A stretch of 64,000 nt of DNA, from positions 3,038,001 to 3,102,000 of the forward strand of contig NC_020453.1 in the NCBI RefSeq assembly GCF_000344805.1, in the 5' to 3' direction. Origin of the DNA: Bradyrhizobium oligotrophicum S58 (GTDB lineage: Bacteria > Pseudomonadota > Alphaproteobacteria > Rhizobiales > Xanthobacteraceae). The position numbers and the translations under genes were made by a program. Below, piece by piece: positions 48,654 to 56,281 of this stretch. The notes under the pieces were generated by a model. That model made no database searches and was not told the DNA's origin. It saw only the letters and a program-made list of their open reading frames with translations. The number at the start of each line of letters is the position of its first letter. Within the stretch, counting starts at the first letter, position 1.

Positions 48654-49784
48654 TCAGATCGGCTGCGTCAGCCCGACGATCGATTCGCGCATGATCCTCG
48701 CGTGCTCGGCCTTGTCGCCGTTCTCCATCTCGATGCGGCAGAGCTGGGCGGAGTTCTCGATCACCATGCGGCAGCGCTCCCAGCGGCGCGCATGGAAGCG
48801 GTCGAACGCCTCCTGCAGGGTCGCCGCCCGTGCCAGCTCCTCGGCCAGCACGATGCCGCTCTCGATGCCGATGCCCGCGCCGGAGGCGAGATGCGGCGTG
48901 GTCGCGGCCACGGTGTCGCCGATCAGGATGACGCGGCCGCGATTCCACGGCGCCGGCACCAGCAGGTTGGCGAGCGGCCGATAGTCGATCGCGGCATCGG
49001 GAGCGAACAGATGCGGCCGCAGCGCCACCAGCACGGGATCGCTGAACGGCGCCAGCAGGTCGGCGACCAGCTGCGGCCAGGACGCGCGCTCCGCCTGCAG
49101 CTTCTCCGGCCGCGCCTCGGTCACGAACATGTACATGTGGCTGGGCGACACCGGGTTGACACCGGCCTTGACCGCGCCGCCCAGCCACATCCGCGGGCGC
49201 ACGATATCGGCCGGCCGCGGCAGCACGGCGCGCCAGACCACCTGGCCGATATATTGCGGCGGCTTGATCTCGGGAAACAGCAATGCTCGCGTTTTCGAAT
49301 GCACGCCATCGGCGACCACGACGAGATCATAGCGGCCGGTCGTGCCATCGGAGAAGGCGACCTCGACATCGTCGTCGTACTGGGTGATCTGCGTGGAGGT
49401 GCAGCCGACGCGCACGTGAACGCCAGCGGCGCGTGTCGCATCCGCGAGGATGCGGCCGAGTTCGGGCCGCATGATGCCGCCGCCGCCGGGCACATCGGAT
49501 CCCGCAGCCTTCGGTGTCGGGATCTCGCCGATCCGATGCCCCGCTGGCGTGACCAGATCGACGCCGTCAGCGGTGTGGCCGCGCCGCGCGAACTCCGCGA
49601 ACACGCCGATCGTCTCGAGCGCGCGCAAGGTCGGCCCGCTCACCGTGATGCCGGCGCCCTCCGGCCGCCAGTTGGCGTCGACCTCGACGAGATCGACCGC
49701 GATGCCCGCCTTGCGCATCTGGATCGACGCGGCCATGCCGGAAAACCCGCCGCCGATCGTCAGCACCCTGCTCACCACTGCCAT
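48654..49784 (-). CDS. FAD-dependent monooxygenase
   Basis: The 376-residue protein is a group A flavoprotein hydroxylase. It has the FAD motif VLTIGGGFSGMAASIQM at the N-terminus, the YDLVVVADGVHSKTR (DG) motif in the middle and the GRVILIGDTVAATTPHLASG (GD) motif near the end. The fold fits salicylate-, hydroxybenzoate- or hydroxynicotinate-type hydroxylases that use NAD(P)H and O2. GGGGGGAAG precedes the ATG at 49782-49784. It probably adds a hydroxyl group that prepares the ring for extradiol cleavage by the product encoded upstream in the operon. Confidence 0.92.
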   Translation of the reverse strand: MAVVSRVLTIGGGFSGMAASIQMRKAGIAVDLVEVDANWRPEGAGITVSGPTLRALETIGVFAEFARRGHTADGVDLVTPAGHRIGEIPTPKAAGSDVPGGGGIMRPELGRILADATRAAGVHVRVGCTSTQITQYDDDVEVAFSDGTTGRYDLVVVADGVHSKTRALLFPEIKPPQYIGQVVWRAVLPRPADIVRPRMWLGGAVKAGVNPVSPSHMYMFVTEARPEKLQAERASWPQLVADLLAPFSDPVLVALRPHLFAPDAAIDYRPLANLLVPAPWNRGRVILIGDTVAATTPHLASGAGIGIESGIVLAEELARAATLQEAFDRFHARRWERCRMVIENSAQLCRIEMENGDKAEHARIMRESIVGLTQPI

Positions 49785-49822
49785 GGTGCTTCCCCCCTCT
49801 GCAATCCGCCCTTGCGAGCGTG

Positions 49823-50185
49823 TTATGACTTCACGAACAACTCGCCGTCGACGACGGCGAGCGCGATCCGGCTCAGCCGCTCGCCGCGGCACGGCCCCTG
49901 CACGCACAGCCCGGTGTCGGGCATGAACTCGGCACCGTGCGCGTGACAGACGATACGCGTGCCCTCGGCGTTGAGATACGCGTCCCTGCGCCAGGCCATC
50001 GGCGCGCCGTCGATATGCGGACAGGCGTTGCGCCAGCCGTGCAGGTCTCCCTGCCATCGCACGATGAACAGGCTGTCCTGCCCCTCATGGTCCGGATCGA
50101 AGCCGCGCGATTGCGCTTCGCCGATCTCGTCGGAGCGGCACAGCCGAGCCCACCCCGGCGGCCCGACCTCACGCGTAGTCGCCAT
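49823..50185 (-). CDS. Rieske 2Fe-2S ferredoxin
   Basis: The 120-residue soluble protein has a single Rieske site with C55 and H57 in CPHIDGAPM and C80 and H83 in CHAHGAEF. It resembles ferredoxins of ring-hydroxylating or demethylating systems, but no oxygenase alpha subunit is adjacent. It may serve an oxygenase elsewhere, or keep the iron of the extradiol enzyme reduced, as XylT-type ferredoxins do (those are plant-type, so this is analogy only). It overlaps the dioxygenase gene by 17 bases. Confidence 0.92.
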   Translation of the reverse strand: MATTREVGPPGWARLCRSDEIGEAQSRGFDPDHEGQDSLFIVRWQGDLHGWRNACPHIDGAPMAWRRDAYLNAEGTRIVCHAHGAEFMPDTGLCVQGPCRGERLSRIALAVVDGELFVKS

Positions 50186-51122
50186 TCTCGGGAATTCCTG
50201 GGCCGGGGTACCATTTGCTGCGCATCTTCAGCAGGAAGGCCTGCGAATTGTCGGCCGAGGCGGTCGCCTCGCGCGGCTGCCAGCTCGCATCATGCTGGTC
50301 CATGTCGGCATCCATCTCGATGTGGCAGCCGAACGGGCTGTTGAAGTACCAGAACCAGTTCGATCCCAGAATGTGACGACCGGGACCCCAGAACGCCTGA
50401 TAGCCCTTCTCGACGAAGCGATAGCCGTTGGTGATCATTTCGGAAGGACCGCCGAAATGGAACGTGAAGTGCTCCACGCCGTGCATGTGCGGCGGCGCGC
50501 CGATCAGGAAATGGGTGTGATGGTCGAGCGAGCCGCCGGGCTGCAGGAACGGCCCGGTGCCGGTGAAGCGGTCGGTGCAGCGGAAGCCGAGGCGGTTGAC
50601 GTAGAAGGCTTCCGCCTTCATCACGTCGGGCACGAAATAGACCACATGCGACAGTGAGCGCGGACGGATCACGCTGCCCGGCGGCGGCACGCCGAGACTG
50701 TTGATCGGCCGGAACACCACGCCGCCCGGCGCATTCGAGAGCTCGCCCGGCAGCACGAAAGGCCGGCGCGCGGTCAGTTGAAAGCCGATCACGAAGCCGG
50801 AATCGTCGATCGACTCGATCGCGCCGTCGGGCAGCCGCCGGACCTCGCGATCGCGCCGCAGCTCGGCCGCGATCGCGCCCAGCGTCGCCTCGTCGGCCAC
50901 GCCCATCACCGTCTTGCGCAGACGGCAGCCCGGCACGGGCGCCGGTGGCAGCGCCGGATCGTCCTGCTGCGCGATCACAACGGCCGTCCCGTCGATCGCC
51001 TCGAAGCGGCCGCCGCGATCGGAAACCGCAACGGGCGCAAGCCCGTAGTCGACGAGAAAACGCGACGCGCCATTGACGTCGTCGACACCGAATACCAAGC
51101 TTTCCAAACCAACGATCTTCAT
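50169..51122 (-). CDS. extradiol-type (VOC superfamily) dioxygenase
   Basis: The 317-residue protein has two VOC modules. The C-terminal one holds the expected iron ligands: His in SLSHVVYFVPDVMKAEAFY, His in HGVEHFTFHFGG and Glu in FGCHIEMDADMD. That is the type I extradiol (2-His-1-carboxylate) pattern. It would cleave a catechol-like or dihydroxy-heteroaromatic ring. The N-terminal module lacks the full set, as is usual. Start ATG at 51120-51122. It is the second gene of the operon, after the C-C hydrolase-like gene. Confidence 0.9.
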   Translation of the reverse strand: MKIVGLESLVFGVDDVNGASRFLVDYGLAPVAVSDRGGRFEAIDGTAVVIAQQDDPALPPAPVPGCRLRKTVMGVADEATLGAIAAELRRDREVRRLPDGAIESIDDSGFVIGFQLTARRPFVLPGELSNAPGGVVFRPINSLGVPPPGSVIRPRSLSHVVYFVPDVMKAEAFYVNRLGFRCTDRFTGTGPFLQPGGSLDHHTHFLIGAPPHMHGVEHFTFHFGGPSEMITNGYRFVEKGYQAFWGPGRHILGSNWFWYFNSPFGCHIEMDADMDQHDASWQPREATASADNSQAFLLKMRSKWYPGPGIPENGDYA

Positions 51123-51145
51123 GATCAGCTCCTTGATGCCCGATC

Positions 51146-52303
51146 TCAGGCGACGCGTGCGCCGAGCGTCTCCGCCACCCAGTCCGCGATGTAGTGGCCG
51201 GCATTGATGCTGTTGTCGAAGCTCGCATGCTGCGCGCCGCCCTCACGGTCGGTGAAGACCTTCAGCTCGCGCTTCGGCGAATTGACCAGCTGCTCATAGG
51301 TCCGCTCCGCCCAATGCAGCGGGATCTGCGAGTCCTTCTCGCCATGCGTCACCAGGAACGGCACCTTGATGCGGTCGAGAATGCCGTCGAGGTGAACCTG
51401 CTCGGCGATCCGCATGAAGTCGTCCTGATCCTTGGCGCCCCACACCCAGCGCACATGCGCCCAATAATGCGGGACCGGAAAACTGCCTTCCTTCTGCAGA
51501 CGCTTCTTCTGCACGTCGCGCCAGTCGTGGTTGGCGCCCCACGCGACGCCGCAGGCGAAGCGCGGCTCGAAAGCCACCGCGCGCGGACAATAATAGCCGC
51601 CCAGCGAGACCCCCTCGAGACCGATGCGCTTCGGGTCGACATCGCCGCGGGTCTCGAGCCAGTCGACGACACGGGATGCCCAGTGCTCGCTGTCGTAGCG
51701 CGCGGTGAGGCCCTGCAGCCGCAGCGCCTCGCCCGATCCGGGCTGGTCGATCACCAGCGACGACACGCCGCGCCTGGCGAGCCACGCGGGCAGGCCGACG
51801 CGGTATTTCATCTCCTTGGTCGAATCCAGGCCGTTGACCTGCACCAGCAGCGGCGCAGGACCGTCGCAGCCTTCGGCGCGAACCAGGAGACCGGCGATGT
51901 GCGAGCCTTCATAGGGGATCTCGACGCGCTGGCAGTTCTCCCGCGCCAGCGCAATTGCCTTGGCGAAGACATCGAGACATCTGCGGTAGAGCGCCAGACG
52001 TCCGGGCGCATCATGGGCCTGCAGACGCTCGCAAGTGATGAGATAGCTCGCGGCGCGGCCATATTTCTCGCCAGCGGACAGCAGCCGTCCGTTCGCCTCG
52101 TCTTCGGCGGCGAGCGAACAGAGCTTGTCCGCCATCCGCACCCAGGTCTCACGAAACGCTTGCGTGCCGCTGGCATCGGACTGCCGCGCGGCCTCCTGCA
52201 GCGGCGCGCACATCTCCTCGATTTCGCCGATCCGGGCGCCCATCTCGATCGCGAGATCGACCGAGAGATTCCAGACGTAGTTCGTCGGAAAATACTTGAA
52301 CAT
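51146..52303 (-). CDS. alpha/beta hydrolase of the 2,6-dihydroxypseudooxynicotine hydrolase type
   Basis: The 385-residue protein has an N-terminal helical cap (about residues 1-125) and an alpha/beta core. The triad is S233 in GVSLGGYYC, D324 in HGEKDSQIP and H359 in GGAQHASFD. Cap plus core match the family of the C-C hydrolase from nicotine breakdown and related fungal and bacterial dienone hydrolases. It is the first gene of the operon and is divergent from a LysR gene. It could cleave a carbon-carbon bond of the ring-derived intermediate. The real substrate is unknown. Confidence 0.88.
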   Translation of the reverse strand: MFKYFPTNYVWNLSVDLAIEMGARIGEIEEMCAPLQEAARQSDASGTQAFRETWVRMADKLCSLAAEDEANGRLLSAGEKYGRAASYLITCERLQAHDAPGRLALYRRCLDVFAKAIALARENCQRVEIPYEGSHIAGLLVRAEGCDGPAPLLVQVNGLDSTKEMKYRVGLPAWLARRGVSSLVIDQPGSGEALRLQGLTARYDSEHWASRVVDWLETRGDVDPKRIGLEGVSLGGYYCPRAVAFEPRFACGVAWGANHDWRDVQKKRLQKEGSFPVPHYWAHVRWVWGAKDQDDFMRIAEQVHLDGILDRIKVPFLVTHGEKDSQIPLHWAERTYEQLVNSPKRELKVFTDREGGAQHASFDNSINAGHYIADWVAETLGARVA

Positions 52304-52393
52304 GATTGCACTTCGACGCGCCCACCGGGCACGCGTCCCCTTCGAGGTTTCTTCCCGAGGTCTGGCATAGCGTCATTTGACCATTTCGAAAAA

Positions 52394-52408
52394 TTGATTA
52401 TCAAGATC
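52394..52408. promoter_or_regulatory. candidate LysR site, copy 1
   Basis: TTGATTATCAAGATC lies between the divergent hydrolase operon and the LysR gene. The same pattern TTGATNNTNNNGATC recurs at 54548-54562, before the outer-membrane gene. The binding protein is inferred to be the adjacent LysR regulator. Confidence 0.45.
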
Positions 52409-52449
52409 GATTGCATTGATCTCTTGAATACCTCGAGCGGAGGCCGCCG

Positions 52450-53358
52450 ATGCGCTTCAACAACAAGTTCGACCTCAATCTGCTGGTCGCGCTCGACCAT
52501 CTGCTGCATCTGCGCAGCGTCAGCGGCGCTGCCGCGCGCATGAACATGACGCAGTCGGCGATGAGCAACGCTTTGCTGCGCCTGCGAACCTATTTCGATG
52601 ACGAACTGCTGGTGAAGATCGGCCGCAGGATGGAGCTCACGCCGCGGGCGGAGGTGCTGAAGGACTCGATCAGGGACCTGCTGGTGCGGGTCGACTGGGC
52701 CATCGCCTCGTCTGCCCAGTTCGATCCGGCGCAGTCCGATCGCTGCTTCAAGATCCTGGCGTCGGACTACACGCTGGTGACGTTGATCCCACGGCTGCTG
52801 GCGCGCAGCGAAGCCCTCGCGCCCGGCATCCGCTTCGACTTCCTGCAGCAGGTGCAGCGGCCGGAGCGCGCGCTCGAGCGCGGCGACGTCGACCTTCTGA
52901 TCATCCCCGAGGAATTCAGCTCCAAGCTGCATCCGTCGGAGCCGATCTTCGAGGACGATTTCTGCGTCATCGCCTGGAGCAAGGGAAAGTATGGCAGGGG
53001 CAAGCTGTCACGGCAGGATTTCGCCGACGCGTCCCACGTCGTGATGCGACCGGCGATTGCGGCGCAATCGCTCGAAACGCATTATCTGGAGCAGCGCAAT
53101 ACCAACCGCCGCGAGGACGTGTCCGTCTACGCGTTCACCGCGCTCCCGCATCTCGTCGTCGGCACGAACCGGATCGCCACCGTGCACCGGCGGCTTGCCA
53201 CCGCCGCACTGCGCAGTCTGCCACTGCGCATCATCGAGCTGCCGATCGCACTTCCGGTTCTGCGGCAGCGCGTGCAGTGGCATCGCTATCGCTCTAACGA
53301 TGCCGGCCTGCTGTGGCTGCGCAAACTGATGCACGAGGTCGTGGCCGAGCTCCCATGA
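52450..53358 (+). CDS. LysR-type regulator, NodD/LinR-like group
   Basis: The 302-residue protein has the winged-helix opening MRFNNKFDLNLLVALDHLLH and MTQSAMSNALLRLRTYFDDE, the pattern of the NodD/NahR/LinR/PcpR branch, which usually responds to aromatic effectors. The C-terminal effector domain is complete. GGAGG precedes the ATG at 52450. It is divergent from the catabolic operon and convergent with the outer-membrane gene, so it is the probable activator of both. Confidence 0.92.
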   Translation: MRFNNKFDLNLLVALDHLLHLRSVSGAAARMNMTQSAMSNALLRLRTYFDDELLVKIGRRMELTPRAEVLKDSIRDLLVRVDWAIASSAQFDPAQSDRCFKILASDYTLVTLIPRLLARSEALAPGIRFDFLQQVQRPERALERGDVDLLIIPEEFSSKLHPSEPIFEDDFCVIAWSKGKYGRGKLSRQDFADASHVVMRPAIAAQSLETHYLEQRNTNRREDVSVYAFTALPHLVVGTNRIATVHRRLATAALRSLPLRIIELPIALPVLRQRVQWHRYRSNDAGLLWLRKLMHEVVAELP

Positions 53359-53385
53359 TCGTCATCCGCCCGTACGCATGACAAA

Positions 53386-53408
53386 CGGCCGGCGCAGGGC
53401 GCCGGCCG
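53386..53408. terminator. bidirectional hairpin between convergent genes
   Basis: CGGCCGGCGC and GCGCCGGCCG form a perfect 10-bp stem with a 3-base loop between the LysR stop (53358) and the stop of the outer-membrane gene (53445). T-runs are short, so termination is probable but not certain. Confidence 0.7.
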
Positions 53409-53444
53409 CTTGTCGTTCGCGAGCGATCGGATCCGTTGCGCCAA

Positions 53445-54428
53445 TCAGCGCTTGACCGGCCCGGCGCCAGCCGGCGGCGCTGGCACCCAAAGCGGGAATG
53501 CCAGATTGGCCCAGACCGTGTCGCCACGGCTGCCGTTCTCGACGTAGAATGTATGCTGGTAGTTCACGTTGATCTGGAAGCGTCCCGCATTATAGGTCAG
53601 CGACGGACCTGCATTGATCGAGCGCAACCGGTTGCCGTCCTGCACCCCGGCGAAATTGAATGCCTTGACACCGTTGATCTTGTCGTCCTGATACTGATGC
53701 GTATAACCGCCGACGACGCCGAGCTTCCAGTCGCCGATATTGTAGCCCGCATTGAAGTCGACCACCAGCGCATCGCCGCTGCGGTACTGCTGTGTCAGCT
53801 GCGTGAAGGCGTTGACCGAGTCGGTATTGGCGTTGTTGAGAAGCAGACGCGGCGAGACGGCGAATTCAAAGCCCCTTGGATCGGCATAGCGATAGGCGAG
53901 AACGGGCGAGATCGTCGTGTAGTTTGTGCCAACATTGAGCGGCTGCCGCGCCGAATAGGTGCCGGTGTTTGGCATGATATCCAGCCCGACCGTGAAGGTC
54001 TGAACGGGGGACAGCGCCCAGCTCAGGATGATCGGCGAGAAGGTGATGTTGGCAAGACCGTTGGCCTGGAACGATCCGCCGGGATTGGTGCTTTCGAGGT
54101 GGACGAACGGGACCACCAGCTGCGAATAGACGTGGGCTCCGAAAAAGTCGCCCGGATAGCTCGCGAGAAACCGCATCGTCTCCGACACCGCGGAGAGCTT
54201 GAAGTTGATCGGCAGCTTGTTGCCCTGTCCGTCATACAGGCCGTTGGCGCTGGTGTAGCTGGTCTGGCTGATCGCGAACAGGCCGGGGATCGGCGGGAAT
54301 GACGCAATGAACACGCCGGGCGACCCCGCTGGATAATTTGTGGCTCCGTTCTCGGCAGCCCAGGCGCCCTGGATCATCCCGGCCAGAATCAACGCTACGG
54401 AAGCGGACCGCTTCAGTCCTCTCGTCAT
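53445..54428 (-). CDS. outer-membrane 'MetA-pathway of phenol degradation' family protein
   Basis: The 327-residue protein starts with a Sec signal peptide (RGLKRSASVALILAGMIQG, cleavage near AWA-AE). A beta-rich mature domain follows with the family marks YTSANGLYDGQGNKLPINF and LSPVQTFTVGLDIMPNTG. Alternating aromatic strands and a Phe/Pro-rich end fit an outer-membrane channel. These proteins occur in aromatic degradation clusters and are thought to aid uptake of hydrophobic substrates. The ATG at 54426-54428 has GGGGG upstream. A TTGATNNTNNNGATC element lies about 120 bases before it. Confidence 0.88.
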   Translation of the reverse strand: MTRGLKRSASVALILAGMIQGAWAAENGATNYPAGSPGVFIASFPPIPGLFAISQTSYTSANGLYDGQGNKLPINFKLSAVSETMRFLASYPGDFFGAHVYSQLVVPFVHLESTNPGGSFQANGLANITFSPIILSWALSPVQTFTVGLDIMPNTGTYSARQPLNVGTNYTTISPVLAYRYADPRGFEFAVSPRLLLNNANTDSVNAFTQLTQQYRSGDALVVDFNAGYNIGDWKLGVVGGYTHQYQDDKINGVKAFNFAGVQDGNRLRSINAGPSLTYNAGRFQINVNYQHTFYVENGSRGDTVWANLAFPLWVPAPPAGAGPVKR

Positions 54429-54547
54429 AAATCCCCCCTTGGCGGCGCGTTTTCTGCGAAACGAGCTTGCCCCGACCGACCTCATGGCGACGCGCCCGCG
54501 CCCGACCGATCACGTCATTGATGAGCGATCCCCGAGTATTCGTAAAA

Positions 54548-54562
54548 TTGATCGTTTTGATC
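54548..54562. promoter_or_regulatory. candidate LysR site, copy 2
   Basis: TTGATCGTTTTGATC matches TTGATNNTNNNGATC at 52394-52408, including the A-run just before it (AAAATTGAT in both). It is placed to control the outer-membrane protein gene. The rest of 54563-54871 shows no gene I can support. Confidence 0.4.
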
Positions 54563-54871
54563 TGAGATATTTACAGGGTTGATATTCTGATTGTGGCGCT
54601 GTCCTGCGTCTGGCAGACGTTTGACGGCAGCGCCGACAACATCGCCTTCAGCCCGAACGGAGCGGTCTTCCAGAACGGCACACGACGCGCCCCAGCTTCG
54701 ATCTGAAGGCGCAGCCTGATTCCCAGGTCACATTCGTGCTGTAAAGGCATCTGGCGACAGGTTCTTTCAACATGAGGGCCGCCGATCACCGTGGATGAGA
54801 CTGGTCTCGCGGCAGGCATGGCGCGAGGCAGATGCGGCGAGCAGTCCACGCCGCACCTGTTGTATTTGGCG

Positions 54872-55289
54872 TCAGCCGACCCCTTGCTCCGCGGCTTCCT
54901 TGCGCGGCGGATCGAGTGCGCCGGAGTCGTGGATGTCGGTGACCTGGTGGTCGCTGAAGCCGAGGACCTGGCGCAGGATCTCGTCGGTGTGCTCGCCGAG
55001 CAGCGGCGAGCGTGTCACGTCGGCCGGGCTGTCCGACAGCTTGATCGGGTTGCCGACCGAGAGATACTTGCCGCGAGTGGGGTGGTCGACTTCGATCAGC
55101 GTGCCGGTCTTGGGCGAGCCAATCGTCCTCGGCGATCTCCTTCATCGACAGGATCGGGCCGCAGGGGATGTCGGCCTCGTTGAGGATGTCCATAATCTGT
55201 TTCAGGCGCGGCAGGCGGGCGGCCGGCTTGGCATAGTTGGGAGCGGTCATCCATATCGGCTCGCCGATCACGCCGCAGATCTCGTCCCA
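54872..55289 (-). pseudogene. frc 3' fragment (remnant 3)
   Basis: This is a decayed copy of the last third of formyl-CoA transferase. It reads [20 protein letters not shown], then joins directly to [20 protein letters not shown], missing 16 codons present in the intact gene. A one-base insertion at about 55112-55130 shifts the frame before the [11 protein letters not shown] region. The final codons differ in frame and stop at 54872-54874. It runs in the same direction as the intact frc and lies 1.0 kb upstream of its 3' end on the map. Confidence 0.92.
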
Positions 55290-55370
55290 GGCAGGAGCTG
55301 AAGCTTGTGCGTGACGAGTTATGACATCAATGCTAGGTTGTGCTTAGAGTGCCAATCAGGGGGCGATCGA

Positions 55371-55958
55371 ATGGATGCCCAAGAGATTGCTATCAAGCAC
55401 CGCGAGTACAAGCTTGAGTTTTTGAAAGTAATTCTTTCTATACTGACGCCGTTGGTTTTGGTTGCGCTCACCTTCGTAGTGAACAACGCGATCCAGGAAC
55501 GTGGAGCCCTCCTCAAACGCGAGGAGCAAATACTTGCCGAGAAGCAGAAGATATACGCCGAACTCGGTCGACGGTTAAACATCATTTATATTTACATCGC
55601 CGATGTCGGGGACTTTAGGTCCTATACTCCTCCAGGCGTTGTCGAAAAGAAGCGGGAGTCGGATCGACAATTCTTCATGTATCGACCTTACTGGTCAGAT
55701 ATGACGGAGCAGCGATACAACGAATACATGAAAGCCGCCTTCCTGACCTATGTAGGTGCGGGTATGCCGGCGAAGATCAATGCGTTCAAATCGGAGAAGG
55801 TCGCGGCGTATGACGTAGACAAGCTCAAATGGGACCCGACGTGGGACACGTATTTCACAGAGCAGGCGGATTCTGAGATCGCGACGAAATACTATGCTTT
55901 GGTGAGTTCGCTCCTCGCTGATACAGTGAAGGCGGACTTGCGAAAATTGGATCGCTAG
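55371..55958 (+). CDS. hypothetical protein with one membrane helix and coiled coil, inserted between frc copies
   Basis: The 195-residue protein has one N-terminal transmembrane helix (residues about 17-39, FLKVILSILTPLVLVALTFV). A charged coiled-coil follows (ERGALLKREEQILAEKQKIY), then a soluble helical domain rich in Tyr and Lys. Base composition is clearly AT-richer than the neighbours. GGGGGC precedes the ATG at 55371. It sits between a broken and an intact frc 3' end, as if it arrived with the duplication. No family is recognised. The topology suggests a membrane-tethered cytoplasmic domain. Confidence 0.75.
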   Translation: MDAQEIAIKHREYKLEFLKVILSILTPLVLVALTFVVNNAIQERGALLKREEQILAEKQKIYAELGRRLNIIYIYIADVGDFRSYTPPGVVEKKRESDRQFFMYRPYWSDMTEQRYNEYMKAAFLTYVGAGMPAKINAFKSEKVAAYDVDKLKWDPTWDTYFTEQADSEIATKYYALVSSLLADTVKADLRKLDR

Positions 55959-56193
55959 AAATCCAAGGCCCGACATGTGCCGACCATTCTCAGGTACCGG
56001 CAGGATGACTTTCGTATATGGGACCGCAATCTTTTGGCGAACAGCTGGTTGGTTTGTGTTCCGTAGTGGGGCAGAGGCAGTTGAAAAGCTAACGACTGCG
56101 CTAAGTCCGCTGTGTCTCTTATGCCGGACGGTCTCGATACGGGAGCGATCGTCGGGTTGGCCGTAGGCCGAGAGGGCTTCTAGATGCGAGGGG
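55959..56193. other. AT-richer spacer without a gene
   Basis: A short plus-strand frame begins near 55975 but shows no family resemblance. The composition matches the hypothetical gene upstream and not frc, so this is probably part of the same foreign segment. Confidence 0.4.
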
Positions 56194-56220
56194 CAAAAAG
56201 CCGCCGGAGATACCGGCGGC
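56194..56220 (-). terminator. intrinsic terminator after frc
   Basis: GCCGCCGG and CCGGCGGC pair with a 5-base loop. On the minus strand TTTTTGCCCC follows. It lies about 60 bases past the frc stop. Confidence 0.9.
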
Positions 56221-56281
56221 TTAATGTCGATAGGAGGCAGGTTCGGCGTCGATCGCGCCGCTCCCGGGGGTAGTTCGCCGC

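Noticed and set aside
54571..54849. 92-codon minus-strand frame before the frc remnant
   Set aside because: Non-conserved look, no ribosome site, and it runs into the decayed frc copy.
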